From Gossypium raimondii (Eukaryota > Streptophyta > Magnoliopsida > Malvales > Malvaceae): a stretch of 64,000 nt of DNA. The DNA lies in assembly GCF_025698545.1 (NCBI RefSeq), contig NC_068572.1:4154001-4218000 (forward strand), in the 5' to 3' direction. This document shows positions 34,231 to 46,636 of the stretch, one piece after another; position 1 is the stretch's first letter, and the number at the start of each line of letters is the position of its first letter. Both the position numbers and the translations under genes were made by a program. The notes beneath the pieces are model-generated. The model did no database searches, was not told the origin of the DNA, and worked only from the letters and a program-made list of their open reading frames with translations.

Positions 34231-34370
34231 TCTTTTTGACATAATGCCTAGAATTACCCATAGCCCCTCCCCGACTCATGAATAGGAGAATAATACACTT
34301 CGGTGCACTCGAACCTACGTCCTCCTACGTTGGCAACAATGCTCATACCAATCGAGCTAAAACTAAATCG
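34231..34370 (-). mobile_element. tRNA-derived SINE, copy 1
   Basis: On the minus strand the head holds an A-box-like TAGCTCGATTGGTA (34059 is not meant; it lies at 34346-34359) and a B-box-like GGTTCGAGTGC at 34305-34315, spaced as in a tRNA-type pol III promoter. The body 'gagtcggggaggggctatgg' and tail 'aattctaggcattatgtcaaaaa' are shared with copies at 35829 and 40727. Confidence 0.7.
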
Positions 34371-34914
34371 ACAGAAAATGTGGAGAATTAAATGGAAAGA
34401 ACTAAAATAAGAGAACTGTAGAGAGAGATTGAGAGAATGTTTGCCCTCAAGTCAAAATTTTCCGAAAGTTCCTTCATAAAGTTATGAAGGATTTTTATTT
34501 ATAGAGTTCGAGAATAAGCGTTACAAAGCTAGTTATTAATGAGAGAGAATTTTATGTTGAAAAGGCATTAATATTCTTTCATGACAATGAGTTTAAGCCG
34601 TTGACAACAGCGAATAGTGAATAAAAATTCATAATGTTGCTGAAAGAAAAAGAGAGAACTACTCAATATTACAAAAAAATATTCTCCCTTCATATATGAT
34701 CCACCAAGCCAACATTTTCCAAACATCTCATAAGTGAAAATAACAAAAAAAAATCCTACCATATTTCGGGATTATTTTCAATTCTTCTGTTTGGGTTAAG
34801 AGTAACATCTGAAACATCTTCTACAACATATTTTTTGAAGAATGTGTCTTCCAAAATGACCTTATTTTACGATGAGTTGTTTTTACGGCAATACTTTTGT
34901 TGAAAGTTTTATTT
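34371..34914. other. Intergenic, nothing assigned
   Basis: AT-rich DNA between a SINE and a palindromic-word array. A 64-codon minus-strand ORF here (34568-34762) is Phe-rich, lacks homology that I recognise and is probably chance. Confidence 0.45.
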
Positions 34915-35190
34915 TGAAAAATGGGTATTCTTAAAGAACAATTGTTCTAAATAAAAAAAATATTTTGAATAGCAATTGTTTTGGACATAATTGTTCTCGA
35001 AGAACAATCATTCTAAGCAATAGTTGTTTCAAATTGTTATTGTTTTTAACAAAAGCTGTTCTCAAATGATAGTTACTTTGGTTGATGATATTTTAGATTG
35101 AAGCAGTATTTTGAATATAGTTATTCGAACATAACTATTTTTTCAAGCAACGATTGTTATGAACAACAAACATTTTAAATAAAATCATTC
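34915..35190. repeat. AGAACAATTGTTCT palindromic-word array
   Basis: A perfect 14-bp palindrome AGAACAATTGTTCT is at 34935-34948. Around it are many variants: 'agcaattgttttgg', 'cataattgttctcgaagaac', 'aacaatcattct', 'caacgattgttatgaac' and 'aaagctgttctcaaatg'. The block has no ORF. The style matches the GGTATCGATACC arrays, but the word is different. Confidence 0.7.
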
Positions 35191-35828
35191 TTCCAAAAGA
35201 GACATGTTAAAATTAACGGAAAGATATCAAAATTTTAATGTCTATTAAGAGCTTGGACCATCTATTGATAATTAATTAACACTTATTTTCAAGTGAAAGT
35301 ATTTTGCAGGTCCTTCTATCTTAGAGACCAGATCAAATTAGTTGTCTACTATTAATGAATCAATTTCATCCATGTACTATTAAAATAAATCAAATAATGC
35401 CAAAATTCATTTGAGTTAACATTTTTTTCAAAATGACATTTATTGTTTAACAAAATTAATATTTTGAAAGCTTTTTTATGGTTCTACATATGAAATCTTT
35501 TGTTTGGAGTTGAACTGTAAATGAAAAAAAATCATGTCATTTTTTGAATAGTAAATATTAACTCTATTATAATTTAGCCTCATTAAATTCCTTTTAATAA
35601 TATAAGGATTAAATTGATTTATTCAATAATAAAAGACTAATTTAATCCAATCTTTATAATGGAGGACTTACCAGATACTTTTACCCTTATTTTACATTCT
35701 AGAAAACTTCTGATTGTATGAATACTTAATATAATTGAATTGTAAATTTTATTAATAATTTCAACTTTTAAAACATTTATTCCAAAATATTCAAATTCAT
35801 ACTAAAAAAACAATTTGAGCCAATTGTG

Positions 35829-35939
35829 TCTTAACTCGATCAGTATAGGTATTATTGTCAATACAGGAAGAGTGCGCTATAGCGCATTATTTTGGGTTGG
35901 GGAGGGACTATGGGTAATTCTAGGCATTGTATCAAAAAT
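35829..35939 (+). mobile_element. tRNA-derived SINE, copy 2, B box lost
   Basis: The head 'cttaactcgatcagtatagg' and tail 'gggtaattctaggcattgta' match copies 1 and 3. The stretch that should carry the B box ('aaggacgtaggttcga') is missing between 'caatacagga' and 'agagtgcgc', so this copy should lack an internal pol III promoter. Confidence 0.65.
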
Positions 35940-37374
35940 AGCATATATAATCGGAAATTATCCAAAATGGAAGAAATTTATGTCTTCATGTAGATAATAT
36001 TTTTCAAACATTTCAAATTTAGACCAAACAACTTTGCCTGCCCTCAAATCTTACCTTCAGGTTAAAAAGGATAAATTTTAAAACTATATATGAATTTTGA
36101 TTCGATATGCAATTTGATATATAAATTTTGATTTTGTATAATTATACGCATAAAACTTTGATTGTGCTTCAACCATACACATTTAAAAAATAAATACATC
36201 TATTTATTTTTATATTGGATAAATATAATTATTTGTATTACAATATATATTATGTATACTTAAAATGAATTTTTAAATAAAAAAAGTATGAGGATTGAAT
36301 TATTATCTTTTAAAATACAGTGATTAAATCTCAAATTTTATCAAAGAACATTTCACATGGAAGTCGTCTTTTTATTATATTTTTTATGTTTATTCTCTTA
36401 TTTGAATATTTACTCACAATTTTTTACAGATAATTTTTTATATAATTATTTAAATAATTTATTTATAAAATAAATCTTAAAATTATACATAATTTTTATA
36501 TAATATGCAGTGTTATACATAATATATATGATTTTGATTTTGATTCAATTTTCACACTCCGCTAATATTATTATTCATGTTGCAATATTTGTTATTATAT
36601 TATATGGAAATTACTAATGTGAAATTTTATTAAATTGAAATACAAATGAATAAATTTAAACATTTCAGCATAAATTAAGAAAAATACATGTTTTTATTCT
36701 ATAAAAATTACATTTATTATTATTATTATGGCAATAGAAAATAATTAAAACTATTTCAAAAGAACAACAGCATAATTTAAATTTATGTAAAATATTAAAA
36801 TTTACTCATTAATTTTTAAATTCAATAAAGTCATCAACAATTTCTATGTAAATTATTAAAATAATTTGATGATTAGTCATGGAGCTGATTTTGAAAATTT
36901 AGAGGGTTAAAATATATGATTGTAAGCTCAGTATATATATATATATATATTGAAAATTTGGAATTTACATTATGCATTTTAATTTTAGGAATTTTAATTT
37001 TTTATTTTTGGATTTGGAATCTGGATGTTATAATGCACCTAAATTTAATAAAATAATTTTAACAAGATTAATAATTGGACCTGAATTTTGAAATCGAAAA
37101 GTAAATGACTAAATTCTTAGAAATAAAAGCACAGAGGACTAAATTTCAAATTTACGAAGAGTACAAGAACTTATAGTATATTTTAACCTTAATTTAATAT
37201 CTATTTAAGATCTCATAACTATTCGTATTTGTTCTATAACTCTTACTTTACCATTTAGTCCATTTGATGCCAATAGTTATTATTATCATATTAATTCAAT
37301 TAACTGCAAAATGTTACAATACAACATAAAAAATTAACATAATAAGTTACATATGAATTTACCAGGCAAAAATA
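35940..37374. other. AT-rich intergenic DNA
   Basis: No gene or bounded element is seen. A (TA)n tract is at 36931-36950. Phrases such as 'ggactaaatttcaaattta' suggest old LTR-type sequence, too degraded to delimit. Confidence 0.45.
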
Positions 37375-38356
37375 GCAACATACAAGATGTCAGGGACTAA
37401 TCTCAATTTTTCTTTCTTCGCGATTACCCTTCGATTGGTTTAAGCCTCGCTCTATACGATAATTCATTCCAATACATCAATTTCAATTACTTTGTAACAT
37501 TATATTAAATGCATATGACAGTTCAATCACTTTTCCAATGTCCCCCAAAGTTTTGCATTTTATTCAATTTAATTATTAAAACCGAAATTACTATAACTTT
37601 CAAATTTGAGTTTCGATTTCGAAACTGATCTCAATTACATCCTTATGAGATTCTCTACTATCCATAATTATAGAATTTTCATGTTAATTTTGAAATATTT
37701 ACACTTTAGTCCTTTTTCACTTCTAAGCTTAAAATCTAACAATTTAGTATCAAAAGTTTCGAGAAATCAACAATGGAAACTTTTGAGAACTTTAACAGTT
37801 TTGCAAAATAGTACACAAATCAACTAAATTAAACTCTCGGGATCTAAAAAAATAAAAATTATAAGAAACAGACCTCAAATTGCTTGCCAATTGATTGATT
37901 AAAGTTATGGCTTCAACTCTATTCTTTCCTCTTCTTACGGCATGGGAGATGAAAAGATGAAAGAATGCTAAATTTTCTTTCAAATTTTGTCTTATATACT
38001 TAGATTAATTATTAATTATTCTTAATTTATTTACTTAAACCTTAATTAGTTAACCTTGTTTACTTTAAGTTAGTGCATTTCTACATCACTTTCCACTATT
38101 CAATATAATTTCGTCTAAGGGCATAATTGGTCCATCAGCTAATTAAAAGTTCATAGCAATTAAAATTTTACCACTTTTACGAATTAATCCTTGTACCATA
38201 ATTAACTATCAATTAGAGATAATTACTATACTTAAATTCAATAAATTACTTAATTAGACTTGTAAATATTAAATAATAATATTTATGAACTCACACATCG
38301 GAAATGAAGTTCCAAAACTACCGTTTCTAGTATCACCGAGAAACAGTCATGTTACA
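37375..38356 (-). mobile_element. Degraded LTR, 5' portion
   Basis: Read on the minus strand, the segment starts TGTAACATGACTGTTTCTCG at 38356 and then carries 'tgagttcataaatattatta'. This is the same layout as the start of solo LTRs B (3525) and C (63630), including 'aacggtagttttggaac'. Later parts ('cttttgagaactttaacag') match LTR C near 63000. The 3' half is missing. Confidence 0.65.
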
Positions 38357-39784
38357 ATTCTAATATAATAATACGTTAAACATAATGTATTTTTCATTAA
38401 TATATGTAAGTTTTTTTAGGAGAAGTTATTTTAAGTGAATTGACAATTGTAATTATAAAGAATATATCTAAATAACTATAACAATAATTAATTATTATAA
38501 AGCATGATTAGATTGTTAACCAAAATATATCTAGATTTAAACCAAAATAAATTTATACAGGAGCTAGTTATGGTGGTAAATAAACTAGAATAAATATAGA
38601 CGAAAAATCCGCACACAGAAATCGAATATTTTAAAGTTCACAGAATCTTAACATTGCCATAAGCTGATGCCTCATTTACTCTAAGTTAATTATTTAAAAA
38701 ATTATTTTTGATGATAATTTTGTTTTGTTTTATTTTCTCTTTTATTTTTTATAAAAGTTAAATATTTAAATTTAAATTTTATTATTTATACTAGCTTGAG
38801 ATTAATTATTTTTCTTCCTTTTTATTTTTGTATATTTTAATCATTTTTTCCAATAGAATCTTTTAAATAATGGCCAGTAATTAAATTTACATAAAATAAT
38901 TTAATAAATTTATCTTGGTTGATAACTAAATTAAATACAAAACTTAAAATCCTTAATTTTAATTTAAATTAAATATATTTTTATGAAAATAAATAAATAA
39001 ATTTAATTTTATAGTAGTTCAATATGTAATTAAATTTATATTTATGTTGTAATTAAAATTGAATAAACAAATAAACTAAATAAAAAATACAAAGATAAAT
39101 AAAACCAATGGTATAATTGTCTTTTATCTAAAATTTGTTTAGTAAATAGATCTCAAATAGATTTATAATGTGTTCTTTAAACCTTAAAGGGTAAGAAGTC
39201 ATTCTTAAAATCACGAGGTAAATATATCATTATCCTCAAAATACATTAAGAGAGGACGAATTGGTCTTTAAAATTTAAAAAAACTTTGCATAACAAATTC
39301 TGAGTGCTTCAGATTTCCTCAAATAATGATTCTCCCTCATTCACTAATAGGTACCTTTTAAGGACAATGTATAATCTTTACAAGATTATCTTTTATTATG
39401 ATGAGATAATCCCGTTACCCCTTAACATTTTCTACCAATACCTTAAGTAAACTCTCAAATACAGAAATGAGAAAATGAAACAAAAAAAACCTCTCAAAGG
39501 TAAGTATACGAAGTTTAAGTACTCACAAATACAATTAAACACTTATACGATGAATAACAAATGAATTTAGCAAGTGCTTGCGAAAGAAAGATGAGTATAA
39601 AATGGAAGATTGAATATTTGTTTTTTTATCTTTGTAAGTTTGTTTATTTTCTTCATTGGAGTGTTATTGGACCTTATGTAGATCCTCTTGTTGATTTGTA
39701 GGCTGTAGCCGCTTGATGTTGCTGGGGGGGATTTTCTAGTCGTTGAGAGCATTAATTCCGTGAATTAATGATAATCTATAAGCA
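38357..39784. other. AT-rich intergenic DNA
   Basis: No gene is supported. A G-run (gctggggggg) and mixed sequence at 39560-39760 adjoin the palindromic array that follows and may belong to the same old retroelement. Confidence 0.4.
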
Positions 39785-40275
39785 TATAGGTATCGATATC
39801 CTAAAGAGTGGTATTTATACTTTACACAAAAATAGTCGTTAGAAATGATTGGGTACCAATATCTTCAAGGCAAGTACTGATACCTTAAGAACATGTATTG
39901 ATACCTTGCTTCCCTATTTTGAAAATTTGATTATTGACTTCCAATATACAAATACCTAGAGCCTAGGTATTGATACCTCAAGGTATGGTATCGATACTTT
40001 ACCCTTCTAGATTGTATTTTTGACCACTGACTTGCAATGATCGATATATCAGTCTTAGTGACAGATATCAATACCTTGATGCATGGTATCAATTTTTTAC
40101 CCTTCTTGAAATTATTTTTGGCTACTACTTAAAATGTACTAATACATCAAATTTGGGAACATATATAGATAATACTTTACCCTTTAAAAAATATTTTTAT
40201 TACAAAATTACGATATATCGATACACCAATCATGAGAATAAGTATTAATACCTTAATACATGGTATCTATAATTA
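39785..40275. repeat. GGTATCGATACC-type palindromic-word array 2
   Basis: Variants of GGTATCGATACC recur about every 30-60 bp, for example 'ggtatcgatatcc' at 39789, 'ggtattgatacc' at 39966-39977 and 'ggtatcgatacttt' just after. It uses the same word as the array in LTR D (7660-7920) but is not next to a recognised LTR end. Confidence 0.8.
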
Positions 40276-40726
40276 ACCTTTGAAAGCTTGGATGACACTT
40301 TAAATAAATTTGGAAGGGTCTTGAGAGTAGTTAAAACAATTTTGAAGCTTGAAAGCATTCTAGAAACTTATTTTGAGTTTTATAAGTTAAAATTATCAAA
40401 TTAATATTCACTTATTTGATTAATGGGTTGAATTTTATTAAAAAATTGAAAATAAAAAGTAACAAATATTTTACATTAAATTTAAGGAATAAGTACTCTA
40501 AATAATTTTATGAGATGTGTGAATTGAAACTTTTTTTTTTAAATTCATGGAAGATCAATAAATCAATTATAATATCAAAATCCATTGTTCACACCTTTCT
40601 TTTGGTGCAACATTGTTCACATTTCAGCGATAATAATTTATTCAGCAGCATAGTTCATGCTCTCTACTTTTACTTTTTAAAAGGAAAAATTAATTTAAAA
40701 GAAAATGATGAGTCGGGCTGCTGAAA

Positions 40727-40858
40727 TTTAGTTCGATTGATATGTGTATTATTGTTAATACGTAAGGACGTAAGTTCGAGTGCGCTTAAGCTCATTATCC
40801 TCCAATTTATAAGTTTGGGGACTATAGGTAGTTCTAGGCATTGGATTAAAAAAAAACA
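40727..40858 (+). mobile_element. tRNA-derived SINE, copy 3
   Basis: It begins with A-box-like 'tttagttcgattgatatg', has a B-box-like AGTTCGAGTGC at 40772-40782, and ends 'gttctaggcattggatt' followed by a run of A. The layout is the same as copy 1 in opposite orientation. Confidence 0.7.
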
Positions 40859-40984
40859 GATATGATCATAACCTATAATGAAATTCTTTAAAAAAATATA
40901 TGGAACGATCCCTTCAAATACTAGAATTTTCATTTTCTTCTATTAAATAAGTCGTTTTTTTTTCTCTCTTATTATTATTATTAT

Positions 40985-41301
40985 TATATAAATAGTCACC
41001 CAACTATTAACATGTTTCTGTTTTGGCCATCTACATTTAATTTTTATTATTATTTAAGTCTCTAATGTTATTGAAATTTAATATTTTGTCACTCATCGTT
41101 AAATTATTAATGGAGTGCTGATGTGACCTTTTCATTGCCATAGTAACAAATTTAGTCTTCTAATATTTACAACTTTTATATCACCAAGAAAACTTTTGAA
41201 TAGTTCAATAATTATTTTATAACTTTTGAAGTTAAATGATCAAAAAGTAAATTTACTAATAATTTAATAATCTTGGGTGCAACTTTTTAATAACTTTTAA
41301 A
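40985..41301. mobile_element. Degenerate MITE with foldback ends
   Basis: The left 'aaatagtcacccaactattaa' and right 'ttttgaagttaaatgatcaaaaag...taatcttgggtgcaac' arms resemble the 58592-59151 family. Ends are too diverged to fix a target duplication. Confidence 0.45.
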
Positions 41302-41310
41302 TTTTATTAA

Positions 41311-41662
41311 GGCATAATAATTTATTTGGTTCTCCAACTTTATAAAAAAGCCATTTTAACTCTCTATTTAATTTTTTGTCTCTTTTAACCATTGAATTTG
41401 TTTTGTTGGTTAAATCATCTCAAAATGGATGGAAAAGTTATCATTTTGTTAACTTTGATGATGTGGCATCCACGTAGTAATTTATGTGTATGTCATATAA
41501 TCAATTAATTAATTTTTGAAATTAAAAATTTAATAAAAAATTAACTTATCCATCATTTAGGTGATTTGACAAATAGAATAAATTTAAGGATTAAAAATAA
41601 AAATCAAATAAAAGACTAAAATAATTTTTTGTAAAGTTGGAGGTCCAAATAAGTTATTATTA
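41311..41662. mobile_element. Foldback MITE, 352 bp, with exact 9-bp TSD
   Basis: The arms pair over roughly 85 bp: left 'aataatttatttggttctcc' and, on the other strand, 'aataataacttatttggacc'. Exact 9-mers TTTTATTAA flank it at 41302-41310 and 41663-41671. The 9-bp duplication fits Mutator-like elements. No ORF. Confidence 0.75.
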
Positions 41663-41898
41663 TTTTATTAATTTCTTTTGAGTTTTGGACATATTCTCTT
41701 CAACTTGAATTTTTTTGGACAGTTGTAAATTGTTTTCCAAATGTAATCCATCCTTAATTCAGGATTAAATTAAACTTAGGACAAAACTAATTAATTTTTA
41801 GTAAATTATATGAAAAGGAAAAATCATAATAAAAATACGATTAATGCAATTCAAACTCAAATTATACGAAATGGTAAACATCCTAATTATCAAGTTAA

Positions 41899-42499
41899 GG
41901 GTCTGTTTGATTGCCGGTAAAATATTTTCCGTAAAATGATTTCGGAAAATGTTTCACTTTTTCGTAAAATGATTTCTTGGAAAATATTTTTCGGTGTTTG
42001 ATTGAATCATGTAAAATATTTTCATTTGTTTGGCGATTTCGAAATATTTTTCAAAAAATTGTTTTACATATATTGATATATATTAATAAATTTTATATTT
42101 TAAATTATTTTTACATATATTGCAATGATTTATTTATAAATTATAATAATACTCAATTATTAAGCTACAATATTAATCGTTATAAATTGAAAAAAATTAA
42201 TATCAAATAAATTATATGTAATTGTGTTAAAAAACAAGTATTGAATAATTAAAAAACAAGTTCTTGGAAAATCGATAAATGAAGCAATTTTTACGGAAAT
42301 GAAGGAAGGAATGAAGGAGGCGATAGAGAGGAGAGCACGGAAAATGTTTTACGGAAATTGAAAGGGTAAGACATTTTTCCTAAAATGTAACCCATTTTCC
42401 CTTATTTTGGAGTTCATTTTCCAAATGGAAAATGTTTTCCGCCAATCAAACGTTGGAAATAATTTTCCAGAAAATCAATTCCTTCAATCAAACAGAACC
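41899..42499. mobile_element. Tourist-like (PIF/Harbinger) MITE, 601 bp
   Basis: The ends GGGTCTGTTTGATTG and, on the other strand, GGTTCTGTTTGATTG match at 14 of 15 bases. TAA duplications flank it (41896-41898 and 42500-42502). 'ggaaaat(a/g)ttttcc' words repeat in both arms. The predicted ORF at 41977 is a chance ORF. Confidence 0.85.
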
Positions 42500-42844
42500 T
42501 AACATACGACTTAAACCTAAAGGGCAGTTAACACTATAAATATCATACCAACTCAGGGTTGAACTTTAAGACTAGTTTAAACATTGAATAAAACATCTTA
42601 CTTTTCCTTTCACAATTAAAATCAACCACGTAATCAAGCTGGGTGGATTTGAATCCTTCCAATCCCAGCTCGGTTCAAGAAAAAAAAATTCAACCGGACG
42701 GTCGGTGGAGTCAACTGTCAAGTCTGGCTAGCTAGCTATCAGTGTAGAAAGAAAAAAAGTATATAAATAAATAAAGTGAAAATTATAATAATAATAACAA
42801 CAACAAATAAATTAAGGGAAACTGCCAGCAAAGTCAAGGCTCCG

Positions 42845-43009
42845 AGTTTTCACTTTCATCATACGCTACGCGCCCTTTAAGTTCTCTTAATCTTCGCATC
42901 TTTCGCCGGCTCCACCGTCTCAGATCTCCGGCCCAACTGTTTCGCTCACTCTCTTATTGGACTGATCGAAGTCCAAGTGCTTCTTCACTTTATCGGCGGC
43001 TATTTTCAG
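42845..43009 (+). promoter_or_regulatory. Probable 5' leader exon of the PTI1-like kinase gene
   Basis: A C/T-rich, GC-richer block ends at a donor 'ttttcag|gttata' (43009/43010). A matching acceptor 'atttctag' ends at 44371, 44 bp before the kinase ATG. A leader intron of about 1.36 kb is therefore likely. The promoter should lie just upstream of 42845. ORFs inside the leader intron are ignored. Confidence 0.5.
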
Positions 43010-44415
43010 GTTATATTTTCTTTTATTCTATACTTTTATTTTTTGTATTTTCTTTGATTTTTCTCTTCGTCTTTGATACTAATTGTAGCTTTAGATTAAC
43101 ATTTAAGCGGATCGGTAACGCTAATTAATTTACGGATTTGCTGAGTGTTTTTTGGGAAATTATGATAAAAGAAAACGGGATTTTGAGTTTTGGCTGTTAG
43201 ATTTTACCTTGTAAGTTACAGTTTGTTTGGTTAGTGGTTGATCTGCTTGATTAAGTGGTAGATGGTTTAACTTCGAGAAGTGTTTTTCAACGTTGTGCTG
43301 AGAAGAGATTATTGAAAAGAATTTGTGATCGTATCTGGATTTTGAGCTACTTTGGAACTGAATTATTGTGCTGGAAAACTTTTAGGTGGAAAAGTTGGTC
43401 AAATTCTAGGTTTGTGCAATTTCTTTTTCTTCTTTTTTGTGGTTTTACTAGCAGTTTACAGCGGCTAATTTAACGTTACTAAACTTTATATCCAATATGT
43501 TTACATGCATGTGCAATTTCAAGTTGGTTCTGACTTCTGAGTAAGAATTTCCCGTGGTATCATTGAATTTTTGCTTATGCCAGGCTGCATTTATATGATG
43601 AAATGAAAGGTCTAATTTACCCTATCTCTTGTTTCTTTGGGGATATCATGCGTAATAATGAAATGCTACAATCCGTGAGTTTACAGAATTTATCATCATT
43701 TGCATTCCTAGAGGGTTCTTTTTTTTTGGTTCTTTCACATGCCATGTTCAATATCTTGAATGGGAGTCTTCAAATGATATGGGAGACTGCTTTGGGGAAA
43801 TATATTTAGATTTAAGACAAAAATCAGATGAAGCAAATATGTTCTGTGGTATAGAAGACTTAAGATATGCATCAGATGGACATTTGGTTTGAGACAATCC
43901 AAAGGTTTTCATTTACATACGAGCCTCAAACTCACACATAGTGGAAAAACCAAATGCATTTTGCTTCTACTTTTTTTGTCCTGTGCTCTTCCTATATGTA
44001 CTTTGACCTGACAATTTTGGATACAGTACGAAAATGTGACATGGCCATAGAATGTCTAATAGACATGAAAACAATGAAATAAACACAATATTACATTTTC
44101 AAACACAACTAACATGACACAGTTAATTCATGTATCATATTTGTGTTTATGATTTAACACATTTAATAATTTGTGTTTACACGATTCAGATGAGAAAAAT
44201 GAGACAAGACACACCTACATGGATTTCTAGATTTATTTGTAATTTTGTTGTATTGATTTGCAGCTTCTATACCTGCAAGACATGTAAAGCATGGTGTGGT
44301 TAAGCTGTCCCCCCCCCTTTTTTTTTTCTTTTAACATTTATACTTACTTACATGCTTCCTTGGATTTCTAGATTGGTATTTTACAAATTAGAGATAATTG
44401 TCAAAGGATAGAGCC

Positions 44416-46636
44416 ATGAGTTGTTTTGGCTGTTGTGAAGAAGATAATATCCACAATGCCACAGACAATGGAGGCCAATACATGGTTAAAAACTCAGCAG
44501 GTAATCCTTTGGTTGAATTTTGCATCAGCCTCTGTGTACCGTGAACTAGTTTAATGAAGCATAATATGTAGGATGGCATGAACTTCTTTGGTGCTTATGC
44601 TCATAGTCAGTTGTTGTTAAATTGTAGTTTGTTTATTAGCTTTAATTTTATTTTCCTATAAAAAAATTATTTTGCTTGATTTTTGTTAGAATGATATCTA
44701 CACATGTATGTGCTATTTTCTTCAACCTAATTTTTTTTACTACTCATACTTGATATTGATGCATGTTTGACTCTATCTTTTGAATGTTATGTCTGGGTAT
44801 GCTTTGTGCTCACTTTACACTGAATCTGTTGGTCTAATCTAGGCTGAATTTTTCCACAGGAAATTTTGGGGGTTACCATACATCTGAAACTGCATCGAAG
44901 AGTGCTCAAACCGTGAAGGTTCAGCCTATTGAAGTCCCTGCTATTCTGGCAGATGAATTGAAGGAAATCACAGATAACTATGGTAACGATGCTTTGGTTG
45001 GAGAAGGTTCATATGGTCGAGTTTATTATGGAGTTCTTAAAAGTGGAGAGGCTGCAGCGATAAAAAAGTTAGATGCCAGCAAGCAACCAGATGATGAATT
45101 TTTAGCCCAGGTTCAGTCGACAGCTATAATTCATTGCATTTATCACATCCTGATATAATTTTAGAGTTCCATATTTATATCCACTGATGTTTGGATTTTC
45201 AGGTTTCCATGGTATCAAGGTTGAAGCATGAAAACTTTGTTCAGTTGCTTGGTTATTGTGTTGATGGGAATTCTCGTATACTTGCCTATGAGTTTGCTTC
45301 TAATGGTTCACTGCATGATATTCTCCACGGTATGCATGATGATGCTTTGTTCATTGCTCCTGCTAACCATATATAGGAATGTAACAATGCTTGAAGGAAA
45401 GATCTCTTCATGATGTTGTTATAAAAAGTTTCTTCCTTTATTGACAACAAAATATCTGGTTTGTGATTTTTATGTTGTGCTGTTAATATTGCAAGATTAT
45501 TATTCCTTTGATGCAGGGAGAAAAGGTGTTAAGGGAGCTCAGCCAGGCCCTGTTCTGACATGGGCACAAAGAGTGAAAATTGCTGTAGGAGCTGCAAAAG
45601 GGCTTGAGTACTTGCATGAGAAGGCTGATCCTCACATCATTCATCGTGACATAAAGTCTAGCAATGTGCTCATATTTGATGATGATGTGGCAAAGATTGC
45701 AGATTTTGATTTATCTAATCAGGCTCCTGATATGGCAGCCCGTCTTCATTCCACTCGTGTACTTGGAACCTTTGGTTATCATGCTCCTGAGTAAGTTATC
45801 TGTTATATTTATTTTGTCGAACTTAAATAGTGTATTGAACTTTGGTACCTAAAATGAAGTAGATTTTCATATGATTACTGAGATGTTTCAGGGAACAAGC
45901 ATAAAATATCTAAAATTTCTTCTTATTTATAGCTTGATTTAAGATAGAATGCCTTGAAAATTGACTGTTTTTTGGCAGATACGCGATGACAGGGCAATTA
46001 AATGCCAAGAGTGATGTATACAGCTTTGGTGTTGTGCTGCTGGAGCTTTTGACTGGAAGAAAACCTGTTGATCATACTTTACCCCGTGGACAGCAAAGCC
46101 TAGTGACATGGGTACTCTTCTGCAACTTGTTTCCGTATATCCAGCCTCTGTTTCATTGTTAAACTTTTCAGGCATGGCTGATTAATGAGAGCTTTGAATT
46201 CTGTTAGGCTACACCAAGACTTAGTGAAGACAAGGTTAGGCAGTGTGTTGATCAAAGACTACGAGGAGATTATCCTCCCAAGGCCGTCGCCAAGGTAATA
46301 ATATGCTTGGTTGCTCCCAATAATATCTGTTTTCTATTCACACCCACAATTTCCGTGTTATGCTAATATTTTAAAGAGGCTGCATCAAACCTTGTTTTAA
46401 CCTTAAACCTATCCTGGCCAGATGTTTCCTTTGGTATGCTCACTGAATGCCAATGTGATCTGTCATGTATGTATGCCTAAAGCAGTTTGTTGTTCTGATT
46501 GCAGATGGCTGCAGTTGCTGCATTATGCGTGCAATATGAAGCTGATTTTAGGCCAAATATGAGCATCGTTGTCAAAGCTCTTCAGCCACTGTTGAATGCC
46601 CGGCCTGGACCTGCTGGTGAAACACCAAGCACATAA
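44416..46636 (+). CDS. PTI1-like: PTI1-like receptor-like cytoplasmic kinase
   Basis: The coding exons are 44416-44500, 44860-45110, 45203-45329, 45517-45790, 45979-46111, 46208-46294 and 46505-46636. All junctions are GT-AG and in phase, giving 362 residues as usual for the family. The N-terminus [10 protein letters not shown] has clustered cysteines suited to palmitoylation and membrane attachment. Kinase motifs: glycine loop GEGSYGRV (76-83), K97, H197-R198-D199, D217-F-D219, GTFGYHAPE (238-246) and [14 protein letters not shown]. Tomato Pti1 acts downstream of Pto, and Arabidopsis relatives act with OXI1/AGC kinases; a role here is by homology. The activation segment starts DFD rather than DFG, which is characteristic of PTI1 kinases, not damage. 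There is no extracellular domain. It lies upstream of a foldback element. Confidence 0.93.

Noticed and set aside
34305-34359. A tRNA gene
   Set aside because: A- and B-box-like motifs are present, but the flanking sequence cannot form a full cloverleaf with paired acceptor ends, and two further copies share the non-tRNA body, which fits a SINE.
39785-40275. CRISPR-like array of spaced palindromic repeats
   Set aside because: The words vary in sequence and spacing, there are no unique uniform spacers or cas genes, and the genome is a plant nuclear one.
41977-42210. A 77-codon Tyr/Asn/Ile-rich ORF
   Set aside because: It lies wholly inside the Tourist-like MITE and has the composition of AT-rich filler.
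43255-43809. Two ORFs of about 70 codons before the kinase
   Set aside because: They fall in the likely leader intron, show no domain and are not in frame with any coding exon.
44416-46636. DFD in place of DFG read as a kinase-dead mutation
   Set aside because: DFD in the [10 protein letters not shown] context is the normal state in PTI1 kinases, and all other catalytic residues are present.
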